A DNA stretch of 64,000 nucleotides, from positions 1 to 64,000 of the forward strand of contig NZ_QPIG01000001.1 in assembly GCF_003337215.1 (NCBI RefSeq). The letters run 5' to 3'. Under the pieces are notes generated by a model. The model saw only the letters and a list, made by a program, of their open reading frames with translations, did not search any database and was not told the origin of the DNA. Made by a program: the position numbers and the translations under genes. The DNA is from Oceanihabitans sediminis. Its GTDB lineage: Bacteria > Bacteroidota > Bacteroidia > Flavobacteriales > Flavobacteriaceae. Shown in pieces: positions 35,737 through 43,646 of this stretch. Within the stretch, counting starts at the first letter, position 1. Every line of letters begins with the position of its first letter.

Positions 35737-36489
35737 CTATTTATAGGTCTTTAATTTTTCTTTTGTGAATTCTGAAAGCACTAAAGTTCCACTAGTTGCA
35801 GCACGTTCTGCTAACAGCGTATCCCAATCTTCCGTTCCTTTCCAGAAAATCGCTTTCATTTCTTTAATCGCTTCTGGATTGTAGGTACATAAGTGCTCCG
35901 CTGTTGCTTTTACAGCCTCGTCTAAAGCTTCTGTAGAATCGTAAACTTGTGTATAAAGTCCTTTTTGTTGTGCCCAGTCTGCAGGGTAAAATGAGTTGGC
36001 ATCAATTGCGATTTGCGACATGGCGCTTAATCCCATTTTACGCTCTATAGCTGGTCCGACTACGAATGGTCCGATACCAATATTTAATTCACTTAATTTT
36101 ATGGCAGCAAATTTCGATGCCATACAATAATCGGTTGATGCTGCTAAACCAACACCACCTCCTACGGTTTTACCTTGCACTCGACCGATAATAAATTTCG
36201 GACATTTGCGCATGGCATTAATAACATTTGCAAACCCAGAAAAGAAAACCTTTCCTGTTTCTGCATCGTTGATGTTAATTAATTCATTAAAACTTGCTCC
36301 GGCACAGAAGGTTCTATCGCCTCCACTCTTAAGAACAATCACTTTGATGTCATCGTTAGTTCCTGCATCGGTAATTGTTTGTGCTAATTTTGCTAAAATA
36401 TCTCCCGGTAGAGAGTTGTGTGCAGGATGAAAAAATTCTATATATCCTACTTCGTTTTGTATGTCTAGTTTAACATAAGGTTGACTCAT
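35737..36489 (-). CDS. paaF: Enoyl-CoA hydratase/isomerase family protein (PaaF-like)
   Basis: A 250-residue crotonase-fold enzyme. The oxyanion-hole segments are GDRTFCAGASFNEL and VQGKTVGGGVGLAAS. It probably acts as the 2,3-dehydroadipyl-CoA hydratase (PaaF) of the pathway, since the other crotonase here (43647-44432) looks like PaaG; the exact assignment is inferred. The usual Glu pair is not obvious: the first region reads VGLAASTDY and the second SELNIGIGPF. The frame extends to an ATG at 36531, but those extra 14 codons are the translation of a REP-like palindrome, so the ATG at 36489 (MSQPYVKLD) is chosen. Confidence 0.8.
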   Translation of the reverse strand: MSQPYVKLDIQNEVGYIEFFHPAHNSLPGDILAKLAQTITDAGTNDDIKVIVLKSGGDRTFCAGASFNELININDAETGKVFFSGFANVINAMRKCPKFIIGRVQGKTVGGGVGLAASTDYCMASKFAAIKLSELNIGIGPFVVGPAIERKMGLSAMSQIAIDANSFYPADWAQQKGLYTQVYDSTEALDEAVKATAEHLCTYNPEAIKEMKAIFWKGTEDWDTLLAERAATSGTLVLSEFTKEKLKTYK

Positions 36490-36507
36490 CTTAATATATT
36501 TTTTGTC

Positions 36508-36582
36508 TTTCCTGCGAAAGCAGGAGTCCATTTTATGATTATTACTTTTTCTTTAAAGATTCCTGTATACGCAGGAATGACA
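36508..36582. repeat. Pair of REP-like palindromes
   Basis: CCTGC-gaaa-GCAGG at 36511-36524 and ATTCCTG-tatacg-CAGGAAT at 36559-36578, about 35 bases apart, between paaZ and the PaaF-like gene. Related units lie at 43559-43584 and, degenerate, near 45106-45135 and 31259-31284. Such short palindromes with GGATTCCT/AGGAATGACA ends are dispersed repeats. Confidence 0.6.
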
Positions 36583-36584
36583 GA

Positions 36585-39086
36585 CTAAATTAATCCGAAT
36601 TGCTGGAAATGGTGGTTTAAATGTTTACGCTCTAATAAATACCACTCGTATCTATTTAAATCTCCAAAAACCATATTTGTTAAAACGGCATCTGGATTTT
36701 CTTTATAGAAGGCAACATAAGCCTCTCTTGCTTCAAAGAATTTTGCCTTTGCTGTTTCGAAATCTGGATGTTTTAAATCTTCTAACTCTTCTTTTTTATA
36801 CGTTGGGAAACTCGTTCCTTTTGGGAATTTCTCGTAGTTGTATAATGAATTATGAACTTTCTCAACGATTTTTTCCGGAGTGACACATTCGGTTACTTTA
36901 ATTTCTCCTGAAGCTAATCTGTAACCTTCTTCAAGGTGTTCTAAAAGATGCTGAGGCGTTAGAATTCCCCATTTCGGTTTAGAATCTTCTTTTAATTTTG
37001 AAAGGCATTCTTTGATTTTATCTTCGGTCATTTCAACAAAAACCTCTTGCTTTTTCTCAACCATCGTTAAGATCGTTGCAAAGGCTACCATTTCGTCGGT
37101 TAAGGCATCAAAAACCTCAACATACCATTTTACGATTCCGCTTGGGTGTTCTGCTGAAGCCACATCACGATCAATTTTTTGCTTACAAGTTAAACGCACA
37201 TAGATCGTGTCGTTGTGGTATAGCGGACGAAGGAATCTACATTCTTCCAATCCGTAGTTTGCTGCTACAGGCCCTTTATTAGGATAAACAAATAAACCGG
37301 CTGCTGCTGCTATAATGAAATAGCCGTGTGCTGTTCTTTTTTCAAAAATACTACCGTCTAAAGAGGTGGTATCGGTATGTGCATAGAAATGATCCCAAGT
37401 AAGATTCGCGAAGTTGATAATATCAGAATCTGTTAATGTACGGTTATGCGTTTTAAGCGACATACCCGCTTTGATATCTTCCCAGTGGTATTTAAATGGA
37501 TGCTGTTCTGCTTCCTTATACTCGGCATTTTGCTGATAAATACCTGTAATTTCTGTTAATGTGGTTGGTGAACCTTGAATGGCTGTACGTTGTAAATAGT
37601 GTTTTATACCACGCATTCCACCCATTTCTTCTCCTCCACCAGCACGTCCTGGACCACCGTGAACTAAGTTTGGTAATGGTGAACCATGGCCTGTACTTTC
37701 TTTAGCCATATCACGGTTTATCACTAAAATTCGTCCGTGGTGACTTGCCGCATTAACCACATAGTCCTTAGCTACTTTATTATCGTAAGTGGCGATAGAA
37801 GATACTAACGATCCTTTACCCATTTGCGCTAATGTAATGGCTTCATCCAAGTTTTTATATGGCATTATAGTACTTACTGGTCCGAAAGCTTCGGTTTCGT
37901 GTACTGCTAAATTTGTAAACGGATGATCTTCACGAAGTAAAATCGGACTTAAGAATGCGCCTTTTTTAGCATCGGCACCAATCGTCTCAATCTTATCTAA
38001 ATCACCATAAACAATACTTGCTGTTTTAGATAATTCTTGAACACGCTCTCTCACTTCGGTTACTTGGTCTTTACTCACCAAAGCTCCCATGCGCACCTCT
38101 TTTAATCTCGGGTCACCAATAGTTACTTTAGACAAGGCTTTACCTAGGGCAATTTGAACATCTTCAACCAAATTTTGCGGTACAATTATTCTACGGATAG
38201 CCGTACATTTTTGTCCACATTTCACAGTCATTTCATTTCTAACCTCTTTAATAAACAGGTCGAATTCTGGCGTTCCAGGAATAGCATCTTCACCTAAAAC
38301 GGATGCGTTTAATGAATCGGCTTCCATATTAAATGGCACAGACTCGTCGATAATTCGCTTATGAGATTTTAATAAACGTCCTGTTGTTGCCGAACCGGTG
38401 AAGGTCACGACATCTTGAGATTCTACGGTATCTAAAATCGTTCTTGCCGAACCGGTAATAAGTTGCAGTGCGCCTTCTGGTAAAATTCCAGAAGCTATAA
38501 TTTCACGAACAACAGCTTCGGTTAGAAACGAGGTGTTTGTTGCTGGTTTTACTACAGCAGGCACACCGGCCATCCAGTTCGTAGCACATTTTTCTAACAT
38601 TCCCCAAACCGGGAAGTTAAAAGCATTAATATGAACAGCAACTCCTTTTTTAGGCACCATAATATGATGTGCCATAAAGCGACCACCACGAGACAAATCG
38701 ATAGCATCACCTTCTACGTGATACGACTGATTTGGAAATAATTTACGTAGCGATGCATTGGCAAATAGGTTTCCGAAACCACCTTCAATATCTATCCAGC
38801 TATCTACTTTTGTTGCCCCTGTTCTATAACTTACTTCGTAAAAAGCGGCTTTCTTTTTCATAAGGTAAAGCGCCAGACTTTTTAGCATATTTCCACGTTC
38901 TTGAAACGTCATTTTACGTAGTTTCTCACCACCTTTTGTTCTTCCGTAGTGAAGAATTTCGCCAAAATCTAGACCTTGCGTATCCGATAAGGCAACTACT
39001 TCTCCTGTAATAGCGTCGAACATTGGAACACCTTCACCTGTACCTTCTGTCCATTTTCCGTTGACGTAATTTTGTATTTTTTTCAT
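36585..39086 (-). CDS. paaZ: PaaZ bifunctional ring-opening enzyme with extra C-terminal domain
   Basis: An 833-residue bifunctional enzyme. The N-terminal aldehyde dehydrogenase domain (about 1-510) shows VTFTGSATTGRLL, the catalytic Cys in KCGQKCTAIRR and VHGGPGRAGGGEEMGG. It is followed by an R-specific hydratase (MaoC-like) domain (about 525-680) with TWDHFYAHTD and AHGYFIIAAAAGLF. Together these open oxepin-CoA and oxidise the semialdehyde. The family norm is about 680 residues; here roughly 145 more follow, with DSKPKWGILTPQHLLEHLEE and FGDLNRYEWYLLERKHLNHH, resembling DUF1569 of the DinB superfamily. The frame opens on GTG at 39098, but the ATG at 39086 (MKKIQNYVNG) is the natural start. 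Confidence 0.92.
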   Translation of the reverse strand: MKKIQNYVNGKWTEGTGEGVPMFDAITGEVVALSDTQGLDFGEILHYGRTKGGEKLRKMTFQERGNMLKSLALYLMKKKAAFYEVSYRTGATKVDSWIDIEGGFGNLFANASLRKLFPNQSYHVEGDAIDLSRGGRFMAHHIMVPKKGVAVHINAFNFPVWGMLEKCATNWMAGVPAVVKPATNTSFLTEAVVREIIASGILPEGALQLITGSARTILDTVESQDVVTFTGSATTGRLLKSHKRIIDESVPFNMEADSLNASVLGEDAIPGTPEFDLFIKEVRNEMTVKCGQKCTAIRRIIVPQNLVEDVQIALGKALSKVTIGDPRLKEVRMGALVSKDQVTEVRERVQELSKTASIVYGDLDKIETIGADAKKGAFLSPILLREDHPFTNLAVHETEAFGPVSTIMPYKNLDEAITLAQMGKGSLVSSIATYDNKVAKDYVVNAASHHGRILVINRDMAKESTGHGSPLPNLVHGGPGRAGGGEEMGGMRGIKHYLQRTAIQGSPTTLTEITGIYQQNAEYKEAEQHPFKYHWEDIKAGMSLKTHNRTLTDSDIINFANLTWDHFYAHTDTTSLDGSIFEKRTAHGYFIIAAAAGLFVYPNKGPVAANYGLEECRFLRPLYHNDTIYVRLTCKQKIDRDVASAEHPSGIVKWYVEVFDALTDEMVAFATILTMVEKKQEVFVEMTEDKIKECLSKLKEDSKPKWGILTPQHLLEHLEEGYRLASGEIKVTECVTPEKIVEKVHNSLYNYEKFPKGTSFPTYKKEELEDLKHPDFETAKAKFFEAREAYVAFYKENPDAVLTNMVFGDLNRYEWYLLERKHLNHHFQQFGLI

Positions 39087-39209
39087 AATATTGCCCACGA
39101 CAGTGGGTGTTTTTTAAATTTGAAATTGAAGCTAAAATTGAAGCTGAATGTGCTCCGAGTTCAATTTCATTTTCATTTTACTTTTTTATTCTTCATCTAT
39201 TTTTGAGAC

Positions 39210-39234
39210 CTAACAGGTTTAAAAAACCTGTTAG
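39210..39234. repeat. Strong intergenic hairpin upstream of paaZ
   Basis: CTAACAGGTT (39210-39219) with AACCTGTTAG (39225-39234), a perfect 10-bp stem with a 5-base loop. It lies between the thiolase and paaZ genes. It shares the half-word CTAACA...TGTTAG with the operator-like palindrome before paaE, but the centre is much longer. I believe similar hairpins are dispersed in flavobacteria; this is unchecked. Confidence 0.5.
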
Positions 39235-39258
39235 ACTTTATTCCGTCCGACTGCGTTT

Positions 39259-39342
39259 GCGTTAGCAATTGAAGCGGCATCCTTTTTTGCCATTAAAAGC
39301 AAAAAAGATATAGCGGAAAGTGCGACCCTTGTGGTAACGCCC
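39259..39342 (-). repeat. Structured intergenic repeat, copy C
   Basis: An 84-base copy bounded by GCGTTA and TAACGCCC. Hairpin 1 is CTTTTTTGC (39282-39290) with GCAAAAAAG (39299-39307), and it keeps the flanking words GAAGCGGCATCC and GATATAGCGGA of copy A with a different stem sequence. The region GACCCTTGTGGT forms weak hairpin 2. It ends 5 bases beyond the stop codon of the thiolase gene. Confidence 0.8.
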
Positions 39343-39347
39343 AAATA

Positions 39348-40562
39348 CTACAGATTTACGTTTTCGATAACCGCTGCATAACCTTGACCAACGCCAATAC
39401 ACATGGTTACTAAAGCATAACGTTTTTTCTGCTCGTTCAATTCTAGAGCTGCAGAATACGTGGTTCTCGCACCGGTAACACCTAGTGGGTGACCAATGGC
39501 GATAGCACCTCCATTAGGATTTAACCTCGGGTCGTTGTCTTTTAATCCCCACGCACGCGTACACGCTAAAGCTTGAGCAGCAAAGGCCTCGTTAAGTTCG
39601 ATAACATCCATATCGTCCATTGTTAAACCTGCTTTTTCTAGTGCTTTATTAGACGCTTCTACAGGACCAATACCCATAATTCTTGGCTCGACACCGACCA
39701 CAGCAGAACTTACGATTCTTGCTAGCGGTTTAAGGTTATATTTTTTTACGGCAACTCCAGAAGCAATGATTGTTGCTGCTGCACCATCGTTTAATCCTGA
39801 AGAGTTTCCTGCTGTTACACTTCCGCCTTCTTTTTTAAACGCTGGACGTAATTTTGCCAGTACCTCTAAAGAACTCGTTGGTTTTACGAATTCATCTTTT
39901 GAAAATTGAATCGGGTCTTTTTTACGCTGTGGAATTTCTACGGTAACAATCTCCTTTGCCAGTCTTCCGTTTTCTTGTGCTTTGGTTGCTTTTTGCTGGC
40001 TCCAAAGTGCGAACTTATCTTGGTCTTCTCTTGAGATATTATATTTCTCTACTAGGTTTTCGGCAGTGTTCCCCATACCGTCTGTCCCGTACATCTCGTT
40101 CATTTTCGGGTTTACAAAACGCCATCCGAAACTAGAGTCGTACATTTTAGAATCGTTTCCAAAAGCACTAGAAGGTTTAGCGATAACGTATGGCCCGCGG
40201 GTCATATTTTCTACACCACCAGAAATAAACAAGTCGCCATCTCCAGCTTTGATTGCTCTATTAGCGTGAATGATTGCTGATAACCCTGAACTACATAATC
40301 GGTTCACCGTTTCTCCTGGAACCGTAAAAGGAAGGCCTGCTAAAAGCGCTGACATTCTCGCTACGTTACGATTGTCTTCTCCTGCTTGGTTAGCGCAACC
40401 CATAATCACATCCTCGTAAGCATCACTTGGTATGTTTGGATTACGTTTTACAATTTCTTTGATTACAATAGCTCCTAAATCGTCTGTTCGTACAGCAGAT
40501 AAAGTACCTTTGTAATTTCCTATTGGTGTTCTAATTCCGTCTATTATATAAGCTTCTTTCAT
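39348..40562 (-). CDS. paaJ: 3-oxoadipyl-CoA-type thiolase
   Basis: A 404-residue acetyl-CoA acyltransferase. The nucleophilic Cys is in VNRLCSSGLSAIIHA, the His in GGAIAIGHPLGVTGAR, and the second Cys in VTMCIGVGQG near the end. Its place in the PAA locus and its close similarity in style to 3-oxoadipyl-CoA/3-oxo-5,6-dehydrosuberyl-CoA thiolases (PaaJ/PcaF) point to the thiolytic steps of phenylacetate breakdown. A general acyl-CoA thiolase is possible. Repeat copy C follows the gene. Confidence 0.92.
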   Translation of the reverse strand: MKEAYIIDGIRTPIGNYKGTLSAVRTDDLGAIVIKEIVKRNPNIPSDAYEDVIMGCANQAGEDNRNVARMSALLAGLPFTVPGETVNRLCSSGLSAIIHANRAIKAGDGDLFISGGVENMTRGPYVIAKPSSAFGNDSKMYDSSFGWRFVNPKMNEMYGTDGMGNTAENLVEKYNISREDQDKFALWSQQKATKAQENGRLAKEIVTVEIPQRKKDPIQFSKDEFVKPTSSLEVLAKLRPAFKKEGGSVTAGNSSGLNDGAAATIIASGVAVKKYNLKPLARIVSSAVVGVEPRIMGIGPVEASNKALEKAGLTMDDMDVIELNEAFAAQALACTRAWGLKDNDPRLNPNGGAIAIGHPLGVTGARTTYSAALELNEQKKRYALVTMCIGVGQGYAAVIENVNL

Positions 40563-40661
40563 AATCTTTTATTCTTCTCAGCAGCTGAGCGTTTTAATAT
40601 TATAATTTTTTATTTTGGATTCCGTAGCCCGTACGAAATACCAATGGTATACATCTAAAAT

Positions 40662-41522
40662 TTAATTCAGAATAGCAGAAAAGGTATCACCTTGTCTCAT
40701 ATCCCCTGTTTTAAAGCCTTTCATAAACCACTCCATACGTTGCTCTGAAGTCCCATGAGTAAAGCTATCTGGAGAAACCGTTCCTCTTGTACGCTTTTGA
40801 ATGGCATCATCTCCAACTGCATTAGCTGCACTTAGAGCTTCTTCGATATCTCCTTCTTGTAAATATTTTCTATTGTGATGCGCCCAAACACCTGCATAGA
40901 AATCGGCCTGCAACTCCTGAGCTACAGAAAGTCTATTGGCCTTCGCTTTATTAGATTGCGATTGCAATTGACGTACTTTGTTGGACGTTCCTAATATGGT
41001 TTGAATATGGTGACCAATCTCATGTGCTGTAACATAAGCGATAGCAAAGTCGCCTCCCTTAGCACCGAAACGTGATTTGAGTTCGTTGAAAAAGACTAAA
41101 TCCATATACACTTTTTGATCTCCTGGGCAATAAAATGGTCCGGAAGCGGAACTTGCGCTTCCACAAGCCGTATTCACAGCGTCACTGAACAATACCATTT
41201 TAGGTTCTTTGTATTCCCCTAAATTATATTCTCTAAAAAGTTGAGTCCATATATCTTCTGTATCTGCCAATACGGTAGCCATAAAATCACCCATAAGTTG
41301 TTCTTCTTGGGTTAATTCTCTTTGCTCTACCTGCTGAACCGTTTGACTATTACCTACTTGTTCTATAATTGGAGCTATTTGCTTTCCTGTTTCACCACCA
41401 AAAAGCTGTAAGAGAATCACAACAACGGCGACCAAACCACCACCTGCTGCAATTTTACCTTTAGCCCCCATACCACGACGGTCTTCTAAGTTTCCACTTT
41501 TTCTTCTACCTTGCCATTTCAT
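40662..41522 (-). CDS. Neutral zinc metallopeptidase family protein (YpfJ-like)
   Basis: A 286-residue membrane-anchored protein of the putative neutral zinc metallopeptidase (YpfJ) family. It starts MKWQGRRKSGNLEDRRGMG, as the family does, followed by one membrane segment (IAAGGGLVAVVVILLQLFG). The zinc motif AYVTAHEIGHHIQ (HExxH) lies around residues 163-175, with ELQADFYAGVWA supplying the third ligand region. The substrate is unknown. It has no evident role in phenylacetate catabolism and lies between paaI and the thiolase gene. Confidence 0.9.
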   Translation of the reverse strand: MKWQGRRKSGNLEDRRGMGAKGKIAAGGGLVAVVVILLQLFGGETGKQIAPIIEQVGNSQTVQQVEQRELTQEEQLMGDFMATVLADTEDIWTQLFREYNLGEYKEPKMVLFSDAVNTACGSASSASGPFYCPGDQKVYMDLVFFNELKSRFGAKGGDFAIAYVTAHEIGHHIQTILGTSNKVRQLQSQSNKAKANRLSVAQELQADFYAGVWAHHNRKYLQEGDIEEALSAANAVGDDAIQKRTRGTVSPDSFTHGTSEQRMEWFMKGFKTGDMRQGDTFSAILN

Positions 41523-41541
41523 ATATTAATAGTTTTATGGT

Positions 41542-41952
41542 TTATTCCCAGTCTTTTTGCGTTCTATAAGCAACCCCTTTAAAAAGAGCTACTAATTCGT
41601 CTCCACGTTTTACTTCAATAATATTAAAGCCCAATCTGTTTTTTACATTTTCAATTACGGATTCGGCCACTAAATAATCCCCTTCGTTTAAGGCTTCGAT
41701 ATGATTGATACTCGTTTCGATAGAAACGGCATATTTACCATGGGTATTCGCTGCAAAACCGAAGGCGGTATCTGCTAATGAATAACTGATACCACCATGG
41801 GCTTTCTCCATACTATTAAGCATTTCCTTTCTAACGGTCATCCCTACTTTGCAACGTCCTAATTCACATTCTAGAATTTCAATTCCTAGCCATTGACTAT
41901 AGGCGTCTTGGCTGAGCATTTTGTGTGGGATTTGAGCTGGATTTAAAGGCAT
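41542..41952 (-). CDS. paaI: Hydroxyphenylacetyl-CoA thioesterase
   Basis: A 136-residue hotdog-fold thioesterase. The active-site helix AHGGISYSLADTAFGFAAN (about residues 51-69) has the Gly-Gly and Asp typical of PaaI. PaaI releases CoA from stalled hydroxylated phenylacetyl-CoA intermediates. The ATG at 41952 abuts the repeat tract that flanks the four-helix-bundle gene, so the untranslated region before paaI consists of that repeat. Confidence 0.93.
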   Translation of the reverse strand: MPLNPAQIPHKMLSQDAYSQWLGIEILECELGRCKVGMTVRKEMLNSMEKAHGGISYSLADTAFGFAANTHGKYAVSIETSINHIEALNEGDYLVAESVIENVKNRLGFNIIEVKRGDELVALFKGVAYRTQKDWE

Positions 41953-41977
41953 TAGTTATTAGGGATTAGGGATTAGT
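41951..41977. repeat. Left flank repeat of four-helix-bundle gene 2
   Basis: A tandem tract with ATTAGGGATTAGGGATTAG as its core. Its TATTAGGGATT word (41957-41967) recurs inverted as AATCCCTAATA at 42361-42371. The stop codon of the four-helix-bundle gene lies inside this tract. Confidence 0.65.
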
Positions 41978-42343
41978 TCGTTCTAAAATTTTTCTTCTTA
42001 ATGAAGATAGCATTTTTGTTAATTCTGAAATTAATTTTCTATTCTCTTCATCTTTTTCAAAGCTAATATAAAATCTTCTTTTGGCTTTCGTACTGCAACT
42101 CACACACTCATTGGCACTGTAAATAGCATGATTTATATGCTTAACGAATTGTGCATCTGAGCCTGGATATCCTTCAGCAATATTCAATGCTATAGAATCT
42201 GCTGCCCTCCTGAATTGTGATGAAAGCCCATACAGTTCATGATTTGGAAAGTCTTTCACTAAAGCATTTACCACTTCACCGAAATCCATAGCTTTTTGAT
42301 AAACTTGTAAATCTTCGAACTTAAAATGGTAGTTGCTTTTCAT
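41966..42343 (-). CDS. Four-helix-bundle protein, S23/IVP type (copy 2)
   Basis: A 125-residue paralogue of the protein at 35293-35670, of identical length. Matching blocks are SNYHFKFEDLQVYQKAMDFG, LSSQFRRAADSIALNIAEGY, and MLSSLRRKI. The frame extends upstream to a TTG at 42361, but the ATG at 42343 gives the conserved N-terminus. The last codons (ERTNP then stop) run into the left flank repeat. The gene and its flanks fill the whole paaH-paaI junction. Function of the family is unclear. Confidence 0.9.
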   Translation of the reverse strand: MKSNYHFKFEDLQVYQKAMDFGEVVNALVKDFPNHELYGLSSQFRRAADSIALNIAEGYPGSDAQFVKHINHAIYSANECVSCSTKAKRRFYISFEKDEENRKLISELTKMLSSLRRKILERTNP

Positions 42344-42375
42344 ACTAATTCCTATTTCCAAATCCCTAATACCTT
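42344..42375. repeat. Right flank repeat of four-helix-bundle gene 2
   Basis: ACTAATTCCTATTTCCAAAT followed by CCCTAATACC. The 11-base word AATCCCTAATA (42361-42371) is the exact inverse of 41957-41967, and ACTAAT (42344-42349) inverts ATTAGT at 41972-41977. Together the tracts form degenerate terminal inverted repeats around the gene. Confidence 0.65.
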
Positions 42376-42381
42376 AAATGT

Positions 42382-43539
42382 CTATTTAAAAAACGTCATT
42401 CCTTTATTATTCATTCGTCTTAACAACGGACTACAACGGTATCTGTCTTCGTGGTATTCGTTATATAAATCGTCTAATTTTGAAACGCACCAATCGATAC
42501 CTTTTTCATCTGCCCAAGCCAATAGTCCTTTTGGGTAGTTAACCCCTTTAGTCATGGCATTGTCAATATCTTCGGCTGAGGCGATGTTTAAAAACAAGGC
42601 ATCTGCCGCTTCGTTGATTAGCATCACCAATACTCTATCGAATATTTGATTTGCTAATTCTTTATCTTGTTTTGGTTCTGGTTTTACAGCACCTTCAGAA
42701 TAATCATAATATCCTTTTCCTGATTTTCTTCCTAGGTAGCCTGCTTCTGAAAAGCGTTTTTGTGTAAAAGATGGCTTATATCTCGGATCGAAATAGAAGG
42801 CCGTAAATACGGTTTCGGTAACGGTATAATTCACATCATTTCCAATGAAATCCATGAGTTCGAATGGTCCCATTCTAAAACCACCAACTTGTTTCATTGC
42901 ATCATCAATCGTTGCAAAGTCAGCTATACCTTCCTCGTAAATTCGTAATGCTTCACCATAAAATGGACGTGCTACTCTATTCACGATAAATCCAGGAGTG
43001 TCTTTAGCAACAGCGACTGTTTTTTTCCAATCGCTAATGGTTTGTATGGACTTTTCAAGAACTTCTTTTGAGGTTTGAATTGCAGGAATAACCTCTACCA
43101 GCTTCATTAATGGTGCTGGATTAAAAAAGTGAATCCCAACACAACGTTCAGGCTTTTGAAGTGATGAGGCAATGGAAGCGATAGACAAACTAGAGGTGTT
43201 GGAAGCGATAATACAATCGTCTGCAACATAAGACTCTAATTCTGAAAATACTTTTTTCTTAATGTCAAGGTTTTCAATAATAGCTTCGATGGTTAGGTTT
43301 GAATCTGCTAAACTTTTCAATTCAACGACATAAGAAATATTCGATTGAATTCTGTTTTTTTCTGCAGAATCCATTCTACCTTTCTCGATTAAACGAGATA
43401 ATATTTTCTCAAGAGACGCCTTAGCTTTATCTAAAGCCGCTTGATTGGTATCGTATAATTTCACTTGGCAACCAGCAGTGGCCGCAACTTGCGCTATGCC
43501 ACTTCCCATGGTTCCTGAACCTATAATTCCTACGTTCAT
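42382..43539 (-). CDS. paaH: 3-hydroxyadipyl-CoA dehydrogenase
   Basis: A 385-residue NAD-dependent 3-hydroxyacyl-CoA dehydrogenase. The Rossmann motif GIIGSGTMGSGIAQVAA starts at residue 4. CVGIHFFNPAPLMKLVEVIP holds the catalytic His, and TPGFIVNRVARPFYGEAL is the conserved helix. The C-terminal dimerisation domain has FELMDFIGNDVN and GYLGRKSGKGYYDY, with a second partial domain after it. In the PAA pathway it oxidises 3-hydroxyadipyl-CoA. It is downstream of paaG with a REP-like palindrome between them. Confidence 0.94.
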   Translation of the reverse strand: MNVGIIGSGTMGSGIAQVAATAGCQVKLYDTNQAALDKAKASLEKILSRLIEKGRMDSAEKNRIQSNISYVVELKSLADSNLTIEAIIENLDIKKKVFSELESYVADDCIIASNTSSLSIASIASSLQKPERCVGIHFFNPAPLMKLVEVIPAIQTSKEVLEKSIQTISDWKKTVAVAKDTPGFIVNRVARPFYGEALRIYEEGIADFATIDDAMKQVGGFRMGPFELMDFIGNDVNYTVTETVFTAFYFDPRYKPSFTQKRFSEAGYLGRKSGKGYYDYSEGAVKPEPKQDKELANQIFDRVLVMLINEAADALFLNIASAEDIDNAMTKGVNYPKGLLAWADEKGIDWCVSKLDDLYNEYHEDRYRCSPLLRRMNNKGMTFFK

Positions 43540-43558
43540 GTTTTATATTTTTATTGTG

Positions 43559-43584
43559 GATTCCTATCTGCGTAGGAATAACAA
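43559..43584. repeat. REP-like palindrome
   Basis: TTCCTA (43561-43566) pairs with TAGGAA (43573-43578). Compared with the unit at 36559-36582 both arms have changed (CCTG/CAGG to CCTA/TAGG), so pairing is kept. It lies between paaG and paaH. Confidence 0.55.
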
Positions 43585-43646
43585 ATCTGTTTATTTAATT
43601 ATATTATCGAATTTAAGTTGCGGGAAGCAACCTTATTCGAACTTTC

